Origin: Propionibacteriaceae bacterium
GTDB lineage: Bacteria > Actinomycetota > Actinomycetes > Propionibacteriales > Propionibacteriaceae
DNA: 24,766 nucleotides
Direction: 5' to 3'
Assembly: GCA_021323255.1 (NCBI GenBank)
Contig: JAJTCL010000010.1
Span: 1-24,766 of the forward strand
The notes under the pieces were generated by a model. It was given only the letters and a program-made list of their open reading frames with translations, searched no databases and was not told the origin of the DNA. The first letter of the stretch is position 1. Every line of letters starts with the position of its first letter. The position numbers and the translations under genes are program-made. Below, one piece after another: positions 1-7,862 of this stretch.

Positions 1-112
1 CGTAGATATCGATGACCAAGCCCTTGTCCAAGATCGTGTCGAGAACATCAGCGAGGCTGCTTGGCGAAGGGCGGTCGAGGTAGCGGTTGGCAGAGCGGGG
101 TGCGACGGTCAT
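1..112 (-). CDS. gvpA: Gas vesicle structural protein GvpA/GvpJ family, 5' part only
   Basis: Only the first 37 codons lie in the window; the gene runs off the left edge. After a short variable N-terminus (MTVAPRSANRYLDRPSPS) the protein reads SLADVLDTILDKGLVIDIY, which is the conserved start of the GvpA/GvpJ family: the first amphipathic helix followed by the beta strand. GvpA is the main shell protein of gas vesicles, hollow proteinaceous nanocompartments; GvpJ is a minor paralogue at the tips. The ATG at 112-110 is preceded by an AG-rich stretch (ACGAGAG) at a plausible distance. The remaining gvp genes would lie to the left. GvpA and GvpJ cannot be separated from this fragment. Confidence 0.8.
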   Translation of the reverse strand, partial: MTVAPRSANRYLDRPSPSSLADVLDTILDKGLVIDIY

Positions 113-211
113 GAGTCAACTCTCGTTTCATTGACGGTTCCCTGGCTTCTCAGGACCATCAAGTGTTGGCCCTCGACGAGTGCGATGACGCGGGGAGGGC
201 TCAATGCCGCT

Positions 212-236
212 GTACCCGCCCATGCCCGTTCTAGAC
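212..236 (-). promoter_or_regulatory. Possible sigma-B/F-type promoter for the gas-vesicle gene
   Basis: On the reverse strand GTCT (236-233) is followed after exactly 15 bases by GGGTAC (217-212). This resembles the GTTT-N15-GGGTAT consensus of actinobacterial SigB/SigF-like factors and lies 100 bp upstream of the gvp start. The match is partial (3 of 4 and 5 of 6), so this is only a suggestion. The rest of 113-309 shows nothing convincing. Confidence 0.22.
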
Positions 237-309
237 ACTTCGGACCGTTGTAAGACATCAATCGTCGCGGACAGGCCGTTGTTTGCTTCGCACGAACGCG
301 CTGCCCATA

Positions 310-927
310 TCAGATCCATCCGTTCTCCCGGGCGATCCGGTACGCCTCGGCTCGCGATCCGGCCTCAAGCTTCTGGGTGATCGTCGCGAGATAGTTGCGG
401 ACTGTGCCGGGCGAGAGGAACATCGCGCGTGCCACCTCGCGGATGGGCCGATCCTCCCTTGCGGTCGCCAGCACCTCCGCTTCCCGCGAGGTCAACGGTG
501 AGGGAGCCGCGGTGAGCGCATCGGCCGCGAGGATTGGATCCACGTAGCGATGGCCCTCGTGGACCCGGCGTACGACGTCGGCGAGGGCGGTGCTGGGTGC
601 ACCCTTGGCGAGGAAACCGCGCGCGCCGGAGGTCAGGGCCCGGCGCAGCAGGTGCGGCCGACCGTGGCCTGTGAGGATCACACCGGCACAGCCCGGGAGC
701 TGCCGGCTCAACTCGGCGACGACGCCGACGCCGTCCACCACCGGCATCTGGAGGTCGAGGACCGCAACGTCGGGCCGGTGGGCGAGGGCACGATCGACGG
801 CCTGGCGGCCGTCTGCCGCGATCGCGACCACCTCCATGTCGGACTCGCGCTCCAGCAGCGCGACCAGCGCCTCTCGGATCAGCTCCTCGTCATCGGCGAT
901 GAGCACCCGGATCCTCGGGTCGGTCAT
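310..927 (-). CDS. NarL/FixJ-family response regulator
   Basis: This 205-aa DNA-binding regulator is the output half of a two-component pair. The receiver domain (about residues 5-120) has the acidic pocket D12/D13, phosphoacceptor D58 in VLDLQMP, T86 and K108. A LuxR-type helix-turn-helix follows at about 145-205 (LTSREAEVL...SPGTVRNYL). The ATG at 927-925 overlaps the TGA of the upstream kinase gene as ATGA, which fixes this start over longer alternatives and implies translational coupling. The size and DesR/LiaR-like layout are ordinary for actinobacteria. The target genes are unknown; the downstream gas-vesicle gene on the same strand is a possible but unproven target. Confidence 0.92.
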   Translation of the reverse strand: MTDPRIRVLIADDEELIREALVALLERESDMEVVAIAADGRQAVDRALAHRPDVAVLDLQMPVVDGVGVVAELSRQLPGCAGVILTGHGRPHLLRRALTSGARGFLAKGAPSTALADVVRRVHEGHRYVDPILAADALTAAPSPLTSREAEVLATAREDRPIREVARAMFLSPGTVRNYLATITQKLEAGSRAEAYRIARENGWI

Positions 928-2093
928 CGCGGTCCGCTGCCGCTCGGTGGCAACTCGGCGCGTACCTCGAACCTGCCATCGTTGGTCGGGCCGGAGACCA
1001 GTCGGCCGCCAGCGGCCGCACATCGCGCCGCCAGGGCGGCCAGACCGGTTCCGGATTGGGCTCCGTCGGGGACAGTGCCGCCCTTCTGACGTCTTGTGCC
1101 ATCGTTCACGATCACGAGTGTGGAGCATCGTTCCGTACCGTCGAACGTGATCGAGACCTTGCGCGCGTCGCTGTGCCGCAGGATGTTGGTTACCGCTTCG
1201 CGGACCACGGAAGCCAGCAGGCGCGATGCCGATGCTGACACCTGCGGGGAGTCCACGTCGATCGTGGTCTCGATGCCTGCGGAGCTAAGGACCAGCTCGG
1301 CCGAAGCGATCTGGGTGGCCAGGTCGGCGACCGTCTCGCCGTGCACCGCTTGCCGAGCCTCGGCGAGAGTGGCCGTCGCAATCTCGCGGATCTCGCCGCT
1401 CTCCGCCGCCGCCCGTCCCGGGTCGGTGGCCGCAAGATCCCCTGCCAGCTCGGCCTTGAGCGCGATGATGCCAAGCCGGTGACCGAGCACATCATGCAGC
1501 TCGCGGCTCACCCGCAGCCGCTCCTGGGCGACCACGAGATCCGCCTCGGCCTCCCGTCCCGCCTCAGCAGCCCAGACCAGGCCGAGTAGCCAGACCAGCA
1601 CCAGCCCTGTCAGCCACACCACTGCTGCGGAACCGAGCGCGAAACCCAGGTTCTGTACCACCGAGCCGTCGAATACGACCGCACCGGCCGCCGCCATTGC
1701 ACCAAGACCGACTGCTGCGATCACACCCGCCCACGGAACGGCCAGGACGCACGCGCCGATGGCGAACCCCGCCATCCACGCCCATGGCTCTTGACCCGGC
1801 ACCGCCCAGGCGTACGCCGGCAGCCACAAGCCGAAGGTCACGATCACCAGGCCGCCGAGCAGCGCGATGCGGGTGCGCTGGGATTGCTCGGGGCTGACCG
1901 CTGAGCGGAGCACCAGTGCCAGCGCGCCGCCGAAGAGCGCCAGGCCGACCACGTACGTTGTCCCGAGAAGTCCCGACGGGGGCCGGCTGAGCCGCAACGG
2001 GAAAACGAGCGCCCACCCGTAGCTCACGAGCAGCGTGCCGAGCACGACCAGCCGGGGGCTGATTTGGAGACGTCGCGGACGGTCAGGGGACAT
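924..2093 (-). CDS. Sensor histidine kinase (HisKA_3 type)
   Basis: This 389-aa membrane kinase is the partner of the adjacent regulator. The N-terminal half carries about five to six hydrophobic segments (residues about 12-175) with no sizeable extracellular domain. A HisKA_3 dimerisation domain follows with the phosphorylated H200 in RELHDVLGHRLG. The HATPase_c domain has an N-box REAVTNILRH (N303), an IVNDG turn and a GTGL G-box at about 348-351. I chose the ATG at 2093 because GGGAG lies about 10 bases upstream; in-frame ATGs at 2132 and 2102 are less well placed. This group often senses membrane or cell-envelope state through its transmembrane helices; the signal here is unknown. Confidence 0.9.
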   Translation of the reverse strand: MSPDRPRRLQISPRLVVLGTLLVSYGWALVFPLRLSRPPSGLLGTTYVVGLALFGGALALVLRSAVSPEQSQRTRIALLGGLVIVTFGLWLPAYAWAVPGQEPWAWMAGFAIGACVLAVPWAGVIAAVGLGAMAAAGAVVFDGSVVQNLGFALGSAAVVWLTGLVLVWLLGLVWAAEAGREAEADLVVAQERLRVSRELHDVLGHRLGIIALKAELAGDLAATDPGRAAAESGEIREIATATLAEARQAVHGETVADLATQIASAELVLSSAGIETTIDVDSPQVSASASRLLASVVREAVTNILRHSDARKVSITFDGTERCSTLVIVNDGTRRQKGGTVPDGAQSGTGLAALAARCAAAGGRLVSGPTNDGRFEVRAELPPSGSGPR

Positions 2094-2179
2094 CGGCCCC
2101 ATTCTCCCGTGCAAACTGCATGGCCGAATCATGACAATCGCACCTGTCGCTTGACCGATCCCGCGCGCACCCTCGAACC

Positions 2180-2950
2180 ATGAGCATCAGGCAGGCCAGT
2201 ACCACTGACCCCGCGCGTGCGCCGCACCGGCAACAGACGACCGTGGCGTGGCGTCGGTTCGTGCCCTGGCAGGGGCCGGCCAGTCGCATCGACATGGCAC
2301 TGATGGGGGCGATCCTCGGTGTGGTCGCGCTCGGGCTGGCGATGCGGCCCCTCAAGCCGTTCCTGCTCGCCTCCCACCCGGTGACCTTGGAGTTCCTCAC
2401 CGGCGACCTGACGGCAATCGGCGCTGCAGCAGCGTTCGCGCGGATCGGCGAGGCCCCGCTTTGGCTGGTTGTCGTCGCTGGGGCTGCCGGCATGGTGAAA
2501 CTCGACTGGCTTACCTGGTGGACCGGCCGGCAGTGGGGTGGGGGCATCATCAAGATGTTCACTACGAGCGAGCGAGCGCAGCGCTTCGCCAACAGGGCCA
2601 CCGAGCTGGACCCCAAGATTCTCCGCGCCGCGGTCGTGCTCGCGGTCCTGCCCGGCGTTCCCACCGCGGTGATCTACGCCATGGCCGGCTGGGCTCGGAT
2701 GCGTCTGACGACCTTCCTTCTGCTCGACCTCGCCGGGACGTTTCTGATGTCTGGCCTGGTCGCGGGGGTCGGCTATGGGCTCGGCCAACACGCCGTCGAC
2801 CTGGTCCTGCTTGTCGACCGATTCGCGTCGGTGGTGAGTCTGGCCTTGATTGCGGTGGCAGCGGTGATCCCGCTGGTGAAGCGACGGATCCGACGAAAAG
2901 GCGTGAGGTCAGCAGCACGTCCCCACCCTCAGCGCATGAAACGGATCTAG
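2180..2950 (+). CDS. DedA/VTT-domain-like integral membrane protein
   Basis: The 256-aa protein has a short basic cytoplasmic N-terminus, several transmembrane helices (about residues 35-58, 65-105, 150-172, 180-205, 210-235) and an Arg-rich tail. The segment LAVLPGVPTAVIYAMAGWARM resembles the conserved arm of DedA/SNARE-associated (VTT) proteins, where a P-x-x-P/G loop precedes a Gly-rich helix. DedA proteins are implicated in lipid flipping and proton-coupled membrane homeostasis. The gene diverges from the histidine kinase with 86 bp between starts. Its TAG stop overlaps the TAG of the convergent gene within a palindromic CTAG. The family call is by motif only. Confidence 0.6.
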   Translation: MSIRQASTTDPARAPHRQQTTVAWRRFVPWQGPASRIDMALMGAILGVVALGLAMRPLKPFLLASHPVTLEFLTGDLTAIGAAAAFARIGEAPLWLVVVAGAAGMVKLDWLTWWTGRQWGGGIIKMFTTSERAQRFANRATELDPKILRAAVVLAVLPGVPTAVIYAMAGWARMRLTTFLLLDLAGTFLMSGLVAGVGYGLGQHAVDLVLLVDRFASVVSLALIAVAAVIPLVKRRIRRKGVRSAARPHPQRMKRI

Positions 2951-4029
2951 CCGTTCCGGCCGCGGGCCGCGACCTGCCACTGGTCGACGACTGATCCGCC
3001 AGCGGTGACGATGACTGCGTCAGCCAGGTTGACCGCCGCGCAGACATGGTTTGGAGCGACCCGGACGATGGACCCGAGCTCTGGCAGCGACGAGTCCTCG
3101 GCGAAGGTGACCGTCGCATGGTGCTCAGACAAGGCTTCGACTCGGGCGTCCGGATGGTCAGGCAACCGGCCGGCCCCAGTGGCCCAGGCAGGTCGATCGG
3201 CTCCCAGCACCTTGCTCCCGGCGTCAACGACCAGGTCGCGGCCATGGCGGCTGACGACGGTGGCCGCCGCTGTCAGGGCGACATCCTCCCACTCGGCTGC
3301 GCCGAGCTCGACCTGCTGGGCGTCGTTGAAGACGTACACGCCAGGACGCATCTCATTCAGCGCATCCTCATCTACCAGGGCCGCGGTCGGCGTCGATCCG
3401 CCGCTGCGCAGACCCGCCCCTACCTCCACCCGGCGTAGCGCGGCGTCTGCCTCTTGCAAGGCACGCGCCTCATCCAGCGCCGCCTCATTCCGTCGACCAG
3501 GCCCGTAGCTATGGCCGGGGAATGTGAACACGCCGGTCACGCGCAGCCCGCAGCGCCGCGCTGCCGCCGCAACCTCTCCAGCGCGCTCCGGCGCAACCCC
3601 GGTGCGATGGTGGCCGCTGTCGACTTCGACCACAACCTTCGCCTCGGTTCCGGCGAGCGCGCGGGCTAGAAGCTCTACTGCTTCGGCGGAGTCGGCGCCA
3701 ACCCCCAGCGCCACCCGCTCGGCCAGGGCACACAGCCTCGAGCCACGCAGTCCGGCAGCCCACACCGGATAGGCGATGAACAGGTCGGTAAAGCCCCCGT
3801 CGGCGAAAACCTCCGCCTCCCCCACGGTCGCCACCGTCAGACCGACCGCGCCGAGCTCAAGCTGGCGGCGGGCAATCTCCAGACACTTGTGGGTCTTGGC
3901 GTGTGGTCGCAGTGCAACACCGTGGTTACGCGCGCGGGCAGCCATCGCGACCAGGTTGGCTTCCAGCACGTCGCGGTCGACCACCAGGCATGGAGTCTGA
4001 AGGTCCGCAACTAGCGGTGCCAGGGCCAT
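2947..4029 (-). CDS. D-serine dehydratase / D-threonine aldolase-like PLP enzyme
   Basis: This 360-aa fold-type III PLP enzyme begins with an alanine-racemase-like barrel. RPHAKTHK places the PLP lysine at K45, the same position I recall for the chicken D-serine dehydratase lysine, followed by GAVGLTVATVGEAEVFADGG. Near the C-terminus PNHVC (H328, C330) matches the His/Cys zinc pair of eukaryotic-type D-serine dehydratases. The family cleaves D-threonine and related D-3-hydroxy amino acids, or deaminates D-serine. The His-x-Cys pair leans towards the dehydratase-like branch, but substrate is not certain. An in-frame GTG at 4032 just precedes the ATG chosen here. It converges with and overlaps the DedA-like gene by 4 bp. 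Confidence 0.8.
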   Translation of the reverse strand: MALAPLVADLQTPCLVVDRDVLEANLVAMAARARNHGVALRPHAKTHKCLEIARRQLELGAVGLTVATVGEAEVFADGGFTDLFIAYPVWAAGLRGSRLCALAERVALGVGADSAEAVELLARALAGTEAKVVVEVDSGHHRTGVAPERAGEVAAAARRCGLRVTGVFTFPGHSYGPGRRNEAALDEARALQEADAALRRVEVGAGLRSGGSTPTAALVDEDALNEMRPGVYVFNDAQQVELGAAEWEDVALTAAATVVSRHGRDLVVDAGSKVLGADRPAWATGAGRLPDHPDARVEALSEHHATVTFAEDSSLPELGSIVRVAPNHVCAAVNLADAVIVTAGGSVVDQWQVAARGRNG

Positions 4030-4262
4030 CACGACATTGTGCCTGACCTCGAGCTGGCCTCATCTACGGTCCGCTAGCCGTGCCTCCGAAATCCGCGCCG
4101 CGATGTGCGCGCAGTCTGTCGACCGGTTCAATCCACTGTTAAAGATCAGGTGCGTCACCTGAGGGTCGAATAACGATCTGGACACGATGCGGGCATATCC
4201 ACACCTGAAGGGGGCGCCCAGGCGACTCTGACCCACATCCTGCAAGCCCTGAAGGATCGTTC

Positions 4263-4973
4263 ATGTCCCAGCCGCCAGTGCCCCCAGAGCCACCGACACA
4301 GCCTCTGCCTCAGCCGCAAACGTGGCCTCTGCAGGAAATGCCGCCCGGCGGCTTGCAGCCACCATATGGCCCTGCTCCCGTTCAGGAGCAACCGAAGAAG
4401 CCGAAGCGGTTCGGCTGGCCCACCGTGATCATCACTGCGGTGGCTGCGCTCGGCATTGGCGGCCTCCTTGGAGGCACCGGCGAGGGCTCCACGGCCGCGC
4501 CGGCGGCCACCGCCACCGTGACCGAGATACAGCCAGCCGCCGGCGACACCGCCCAGGAGCCGGAGCCTGAGCCCACCAAAGAGGCTGAGCCGGAGAAGAC
4601 CGAGAAGCCCGAGCCAAAAGCCGAGCGAGCGCAACGTGTGACCAAGCGCGGATGGGCGAAGATCGTCAAGAACCCCGATCGATACGCTGGCGAGCGTTAC
4701 ATCATCTACGGTCAGGTCACCCAGTTCGACTCAGCCACCGGCGACGAGGGTTTCCGGGCTGACACGGCGCACACCAATACGATGAGCTACGGCTTTTTCG
4801 ACGGCAAGAACACTGTGTTGAGTGGGAGCGCAAGCAAGCTCGACGACCTGGTCGAGGGCGATGTGTTCCGGGCCTCGGTCGAGGTTATCGGGTCATACGA
4901 CTATGACACCCAGATCGGTGGCGAGACCAGCGCCCCGCACCTCCAGGTACTCAGCATCAAGGTCATCAGCTGA
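4263..4973 (+). CDS. Membrane-anchored protein with Pro-rich N-terminus and extracellular OB-like domain, unknown function
   Basis: I do not recognise a named family. The 236-aa protein is modular. It has a Pro/Gln-rich cytoplasmic stretch (residues 1-45), a KKPKRFG basic stop, one transmembrane helix (about 50-72, containing GIGGLLGG), a Thr/Ala then Glu/Pro/Lys-rich linker (about 75-122), and a C-terminal domain (about 128-236) with WAKIVKNPDRYAGERYIIYGQVTQFD. That last segment looks like the start of a small beta-barrel (OB or tRNA_anti-like) domain found on many actinobacterial surface proteins. A GAAGGA Shine-Dalgarno sits about 6 bases before the ATG. The gene stands alone between two reverse-strand genes. 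It is likely displayed outside the membrane. Confidence 0.75.
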   Translation: MSQPPVPPEPPTQPLPQPQTWPLQEMPPGGLQPPYGPAPVQEQPKKPKRFGWPTVIITAVAALGIGGLLGGTGEGSTAAPAATATVTEIQPAAGDTAQEPEPEPTKEAEPEKTEKPEPKAERAQRVTKRGWAKIVKNPDRYAGERYIIYGQVTQFDSATGDEGFRADTAHTNTMSYGFFDGKNTVLSGSASKLDDLVEGDVFRASVEVIGSYDYDTQIGGETSAPHLQVLSIKVIS

Positions 4974-5001
4974 GCCTTTGAGCGCCCGCGAGGGCAGCTG
5001 A

Positions 5002-5021
5002 CGGTGCCAGTGGCATCACCG
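5002..5021. terminator. Possible hairpin between convergent genes
   Basis: CGGTG (5002-5006) pairs with CACCG (5017-5021), and a nested TGCCA-G-TGGCA lies inside, between the convergent membrane-protein and larA-like genes. A smaller GCCC-GCGA-GGGC stem sits just upstream (about 4985-4996). There is no T-tract, so this would be a weak or atypical terminator. Confidence 0.25.
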
Positions 5022-5044
5022 CTCACCAGAGCCGCAACCACACG

Positions 5045-6436
5045 CTATCCGTCCAAGCCCGCGAGGTCTGGCTCGCGTCCATCGGATTCGCCGACCCGAT
5101 TGCCGGCTTGTGGTGAGCCCAGTCGATACAGCACTTCGCCGGCGTGTGGTTCGACGAAGGTGTCGGGATCGGCCTGGTAGGCGGCGATGTCGACGTCGGC
5201 GGGGTTGAGGTAGTTGAGGTTGACCGACCGTACGACTTCTTCGGGGATACCAGTAGCCAGGGTGACGGTTACCCGGTTCCTTTCGCCGTGCTCGGCGCTC
5301 CAGGTGCCCTGGCCGCGCAGGTGGGTGGAGTGCGCTAGGTCGCCCCAAGGCTCGTTTTCGAACCTCTCCCACTGGCCGAGGAAGTAATCGCGGTTGTGAT
5401 AACCGATCTGGGCAATCTGAGGATGCATCACCGATAGCTGGGTGATGTGGGGGGCGTAGATGATCACCTCACCGCCGTCGGCGACGATCGGTTCCAGCTT
5501 GTAGAAGCCCTTGGCGGCGGTCCAGATGTCTTCGTATTTGGTGGGCATGATCGAGAGCACCCGACGCACGGGTCGTTCCAGATACGTGATGTGGGTTTGG
5601 GCCGAGATCTCAGCACAGGCTGCCCACGCATCCTCCGGGGTCCCGAAGGCGGCGGCATGCAACGTGTCGGTGCCCGAAGCGACCACCAGGCACAACCCCA
5701 GCCGCCGGGTCGGGATCAGGCTCGCAGCTTCGTTAACCAAGGCTCGAACCGGAGTGACCCCGCGGGTGCCGATCATCTGGGCGCTGGTAATCAAGGCGCC
5801 GACCCAGTGCGAGAGATTGATCAACTCCGGGCCAGAGACGCCGGGAAAGAAGTACTTGTTGCCGCCGGAGAAGCCAACGACCTCGTGTGGGAAGACCGGT
5901 CCGATCACGATAGCCACATCGGCCTCGGCAACATGCCGATTGATGCGCACCTCGACCGTCGTGTCGGTCAGCAATCCGCCAGTGACTTCGCTGAGCCGGT
6001 CAGCCCCGATGACCCCCAACGAAGTGAAGGTCTCGGGCCGCCAGGACTCGTGGTTGAGCACGGTCCAGCCGGGATACGTGTCATCGCTCGCCCCGGGGAC
6101 GTAGCCCAGGTGACGCCCCAGATGATCTTCACTCATGCCCTGGTGGGTGCCAAGGGCGATGACCACCTTCACCTGCTTGGCCCGCTCGGCCAGGGCTCCG
6201 TACGCCGCCTGTAGCAACAAGGGCAGTGGGCAGGTCCGGGTGCCATCCGGGACCACGAGACAGACCCGCTCGCCGTCCAACTCAGCCTCGGCGAAAGCCG
6301 CGCTGACGAAACGACTGACCGCCTCCGCCGAAAGCGTCTCTCCGACACCGCCAATGATGGCTGCCCGTGCTGGGTCGCCCGGATCGGTCCCGTAGTTCGG
6401 TTCTGATCGGGTATCGGGTTCCTGCGTAGTGGTCAT
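5045..6436 (-). CDS. LarA-family (DUF2088) nickel-pincer racemase/epimerase
   Basis: The 463-aa protein matches the lactate racemase LarA superfamily, which uses a covalently bound nickel-pincer nucleotide to racemise or epimerise alpha-hydroxyacids. Visible residues and their equivalents in L. plantarum LarA (numbering from memory) are D64/R67 in PDGTR (D72/R75), H98 in GTHQG (H108), H184 in FPHE (H174), K194 in GGNKY (K184, cofactor attachment) and H210 (nickel-ligand H200). The H-K spacing of 10 and K-H spacing of 16 are identical. K309 in WTAAKG fits the second catalytic Lys, but T306 sits where LarA has Gln, which suggests a substrate other than lactate. ATG at 6436 has AAGG about 9 bases upstream. 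The cofactor genes larB/C/E are not in this window. Confidence 0.85.
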   Translation of the reverse strand: MTTTQEPDTRSEPNYGTDPGDPARAAIIGGVGETLSAEAVSRFVSAAFAEAELDGERVCLVVPDGTRTCPLPLLLQAAYGALAERAKQVKVVIALGTHQGMSEDHLGRHLGYVPGASDDTYPGWTVLNHESWRPETFTSLGVIGADRLSEVTGGLLTDTTVEVRINRHVAEADVAIVIGPVFPHEVVGFSGGNKYFFPGVSGPELINLSHWVGALITSAQMIGTRGVTPVRALVNEAASLIPTRRLGLCLVVASGTDTLHAAAFGTPEDAWAACAEISAQTHITYLERPVRRVLSIMPTKYEDIWTAAKGFYKLEPIVADGGEVIIYAPHITQLSVMHPQIAQIGYHNRDYFLGQWERFENEPWGDLAHSTHLRGQGTWSAEHGERNRVTVTLATGIPEEVVRSVNLNYLNPADVDIAAYQADPDTFVEPHAGEVLYRLGSPQAGNRVGESDGREPDLAGLDG

Positions 6437-6508
6437 GGAGGTCACCTTGCTCCTCTGCAAGCGTGGGCACAAGGAGCGGTAGCGACGCGTGTCCGACGAG
6501 CCACCCAG

Positions 6509-6537
6509 ACGTTGTCGTTGAACGTGCCTTTTAAAAG
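6509..6537 (-). promoter_or_regulatory. Inverted repeat and AT-rich palindrome upstream of the larA-like gene
   Basis: ACGTT (6509-6513) and AACGT (6521-6525) form an inverted repeat with a 7-base centre. It is followed by the perfect 10-base palindrome CTTTTAAAAG (6528-6537). They lie about 75-100 bases before the larA-like start in otherwise GC-rich DNA, the right place for a promoter/operator. No regulator is identified. Confidence 0.3.
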
Positions 6538-6573
6538 AGCTCCGGCCGACCAGCTTCGCCACCAGTGACCTGA

Positions 6574-6672
6574 TCACTTCTGGTGTGGGGTTGTGAGGTT
6601 GATCGCCGTTTTGACCATCGGCACATCGATCAGGTGGTTCGGCATGTTGAGCGAGACGAAAACCGTAGGCAC
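6574..6672 (-). pseudogene. Possible coding relic or small ORF between the oxidoreductase and larA-like genes
   Basis: A short reverse-strand frame (GTG at 6672, TGA at 6576-6574) reads a protein-like sequence with a hydrophobic strand and the motif NMPNHLIDVPMVKTAINL. The frame is closed by a stop just upstream of the oxidoreductase's original stop codon, and no good ribosome site precedes the GTG. It could be the decayed 3' end of a gene lost by deletion, or a 32-aa peptide. I cannot assign a family; the DVPMVKT segment is vaguely reminiscent of DUF362-type proteins. Confidence 0.25.
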
Positions 6673-6688
6673 CTCGTTGAAACCAAGA

Positions 6689-6793
6689 TCATTTCTTCAC
6701 CGGGAACTTGCTTTCTTCAGCGATGCGCTTGTTGAGCTCACTCAGGTAGGCGTCCTCGTCGAAGTCGAGCGGCACCTCCTGGCCTGTCCAGCT
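6689..6793 (-). pseudogene. Displaced C-terminal tail of the Gfo/Idh oxidoreductase
   Basis: In the frame ending with TGA at 6691-6689, the reverse strand reads SWTGQEVPLDFDEDAYLSEL and continues to FPVKK, 34 residues. This is the usual C-terminus of this oxidoreductase subfamily. It is out of frame with the main coding region, joined at about 6794-6810. In relatives several residues lie between RLA and SWTGQ, so a deletion of about 16 bases would explain both the missing residues and the frame change (inference). The alternative is an assembly or sequencing error. Confidence 0.65.
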
Positions 6794-7839
6794 GGGGCCA
6801 GCCGTACCCCGTTGATGCCTTCTGCACCGGGCGCGATGAGGGGGGCACCATCGAGGATGTTGGCGGCGAAATTCTGCAGCACGCCCGCGTGTTGGCTACC
6901 GCCGGCCGAGTCGAACTCGATGACTTCCGACGCGGAGAAAGTGCCCTTGTCAAGCTGGCCGGTGAGGACCCGCTGCACGTCGTCGGGGCTCATTTCGTCG
7001 CTGATCTCCCGCTCCGGCCTGGTCAGCCGGGTGATCACGGCTGTCGTGCTGTTTTCGACGACGATCTTGCCGTTGTCGCCAAGGATCTCGAACCGGTCGG
7101 TGCCAACGAGGTCGTGAACGGCGGTGACGAAGGCGCCGGTTGCGCCCTCACCGTAGTCGACGATCGCGATCACCTCGTCCTCGACCGCGATGTCACGCCG
7201 GAAGCCGTACCCGACCTTGGCGTAAACCGACCTCGGTAGGCCGCAGATCCACTGCCACAGGTCGAGCTGGTGCGGGGCCTGGTTGACCAGAACGCCGCCT
7301 CCCTCACCGCCCCAGGTTGCCCGCCAGGCACTCTGTTCGTAGTACGCCTGCGGTCGCCACCAAGTCGTGATGATCCAGTTAGTGTGGCGGATCCCGCCGA
7401 TCTCGCCGCCGTCGATGATCTCCTTGATCCGCCCGTAGAGCGGGTTGTTGCGCTGGTTGAACATCATCGCGAACGACAACTCGGGCTTGGTCGCGGCGTA
7501 GTCGTTCAGCTCACGCACCTGCTTGGTGTAGACACCGGCTGGCTTCTCGACGAGGGCATGGATGCCGCGCTCCAGCGCGGCGATGGCCATCTCCGGGTGC
7601 AGGAAGGGCGGGACGCAGATCACGACGGCGTCCACATCGCCACTGTCCAGCATGGCTGAGAAATCGACGTAGAGCTCCACGCCGGGATACCTCGACCGAA
7701 TAATCTCCGCCATCCCTGGATTGGGCTCGCAGACTGCGCCAATCTCCATGTTGGGGACTATGCCGTTGGTGATCAACTGGGCGTACATGGATCCTTGGGC
7801 ACCGAGTCCGACAATGCCGAGCCTCACTTGCTTAGCCAT
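6742..7839 (-). CDS. Gfo/Idh/MocA-family NAD(P)-dependent oxidoreductase, C-terminus frameshifted
   Basis: The reading frame encodes a sugar/inositol-type dehydrogenase. The N-terminal Rossmann fold has GIVGLGAQGSMYAQ at about residues 7-20, VCVPPFLHPE and the catalytic-region EKPAG, followed by the family's alpha/beta domain with WRATWGGEGGGVLVNQAPHQLDLWQW containing the catalytic-type His and Asp. The ATG at 7839 is preceded by AAGGAGA nine bases upstream, so I prefer it to the ATG at 7863. After NGVRLA (about 6800) the frame changes to an Arg/Ser/Thr-rich nonsense tail ending at 6742. The expected family C-terminus is present in another frame (see 6689-6793). Catalytic domains are intact, so activity may remain. 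It belongs with the larA-like gene downstream. Confidence 0.85.
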   Translation of the reverse strand: MAKQVRLGIVGLGAQGSMYAQLITNGIVPNMEIGAVCEPNPGMAEIIRSRYPGVELYVDFSAMLDSGDVDAVVICVPPFLHPEMAIAALERGIHALVEKPAGVYTKQVRELNDYAATKPELSFAMMFNQRNNPLYGRIKEIIDGGEIGGIRHTNWIITTWWRPQAYYEQSAWRATWGGEGGGVLVNQAPHQLDLWQWICGLPRSVYAKVGYGFRRDIAVEDEVIAIVDYGEGATGAFVTAVHDLVGTDRFEILGDNGKIVVENSTTAVITRLTRPEREISDEMSPDDVQRVLTGQLDKGTFSASEVIEFDSAGGSQHAGVLQNFAANILDGAPLIAPGAEGINGVRLAPAGQARRCRSTSTRTPT

Positions 7840-7862
7840 CGCCTGCGTCTCCTTGATCTTCA

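Noticed and set aside
550..1150. Two long forward-strand reading frames over the response regulator and kinase
   Set aside because: They are high-GC shadow frames antisense to two well-supported genes, with no ribosome site or recognisable domain.
4060..4245. 61-residue reverse-strand frame between the D-amino-acid enzyme and the membrane-anchored protein
   Set aside because: No ribosome site or family resemblance. The 230-base gap is better read as promoter DNA.
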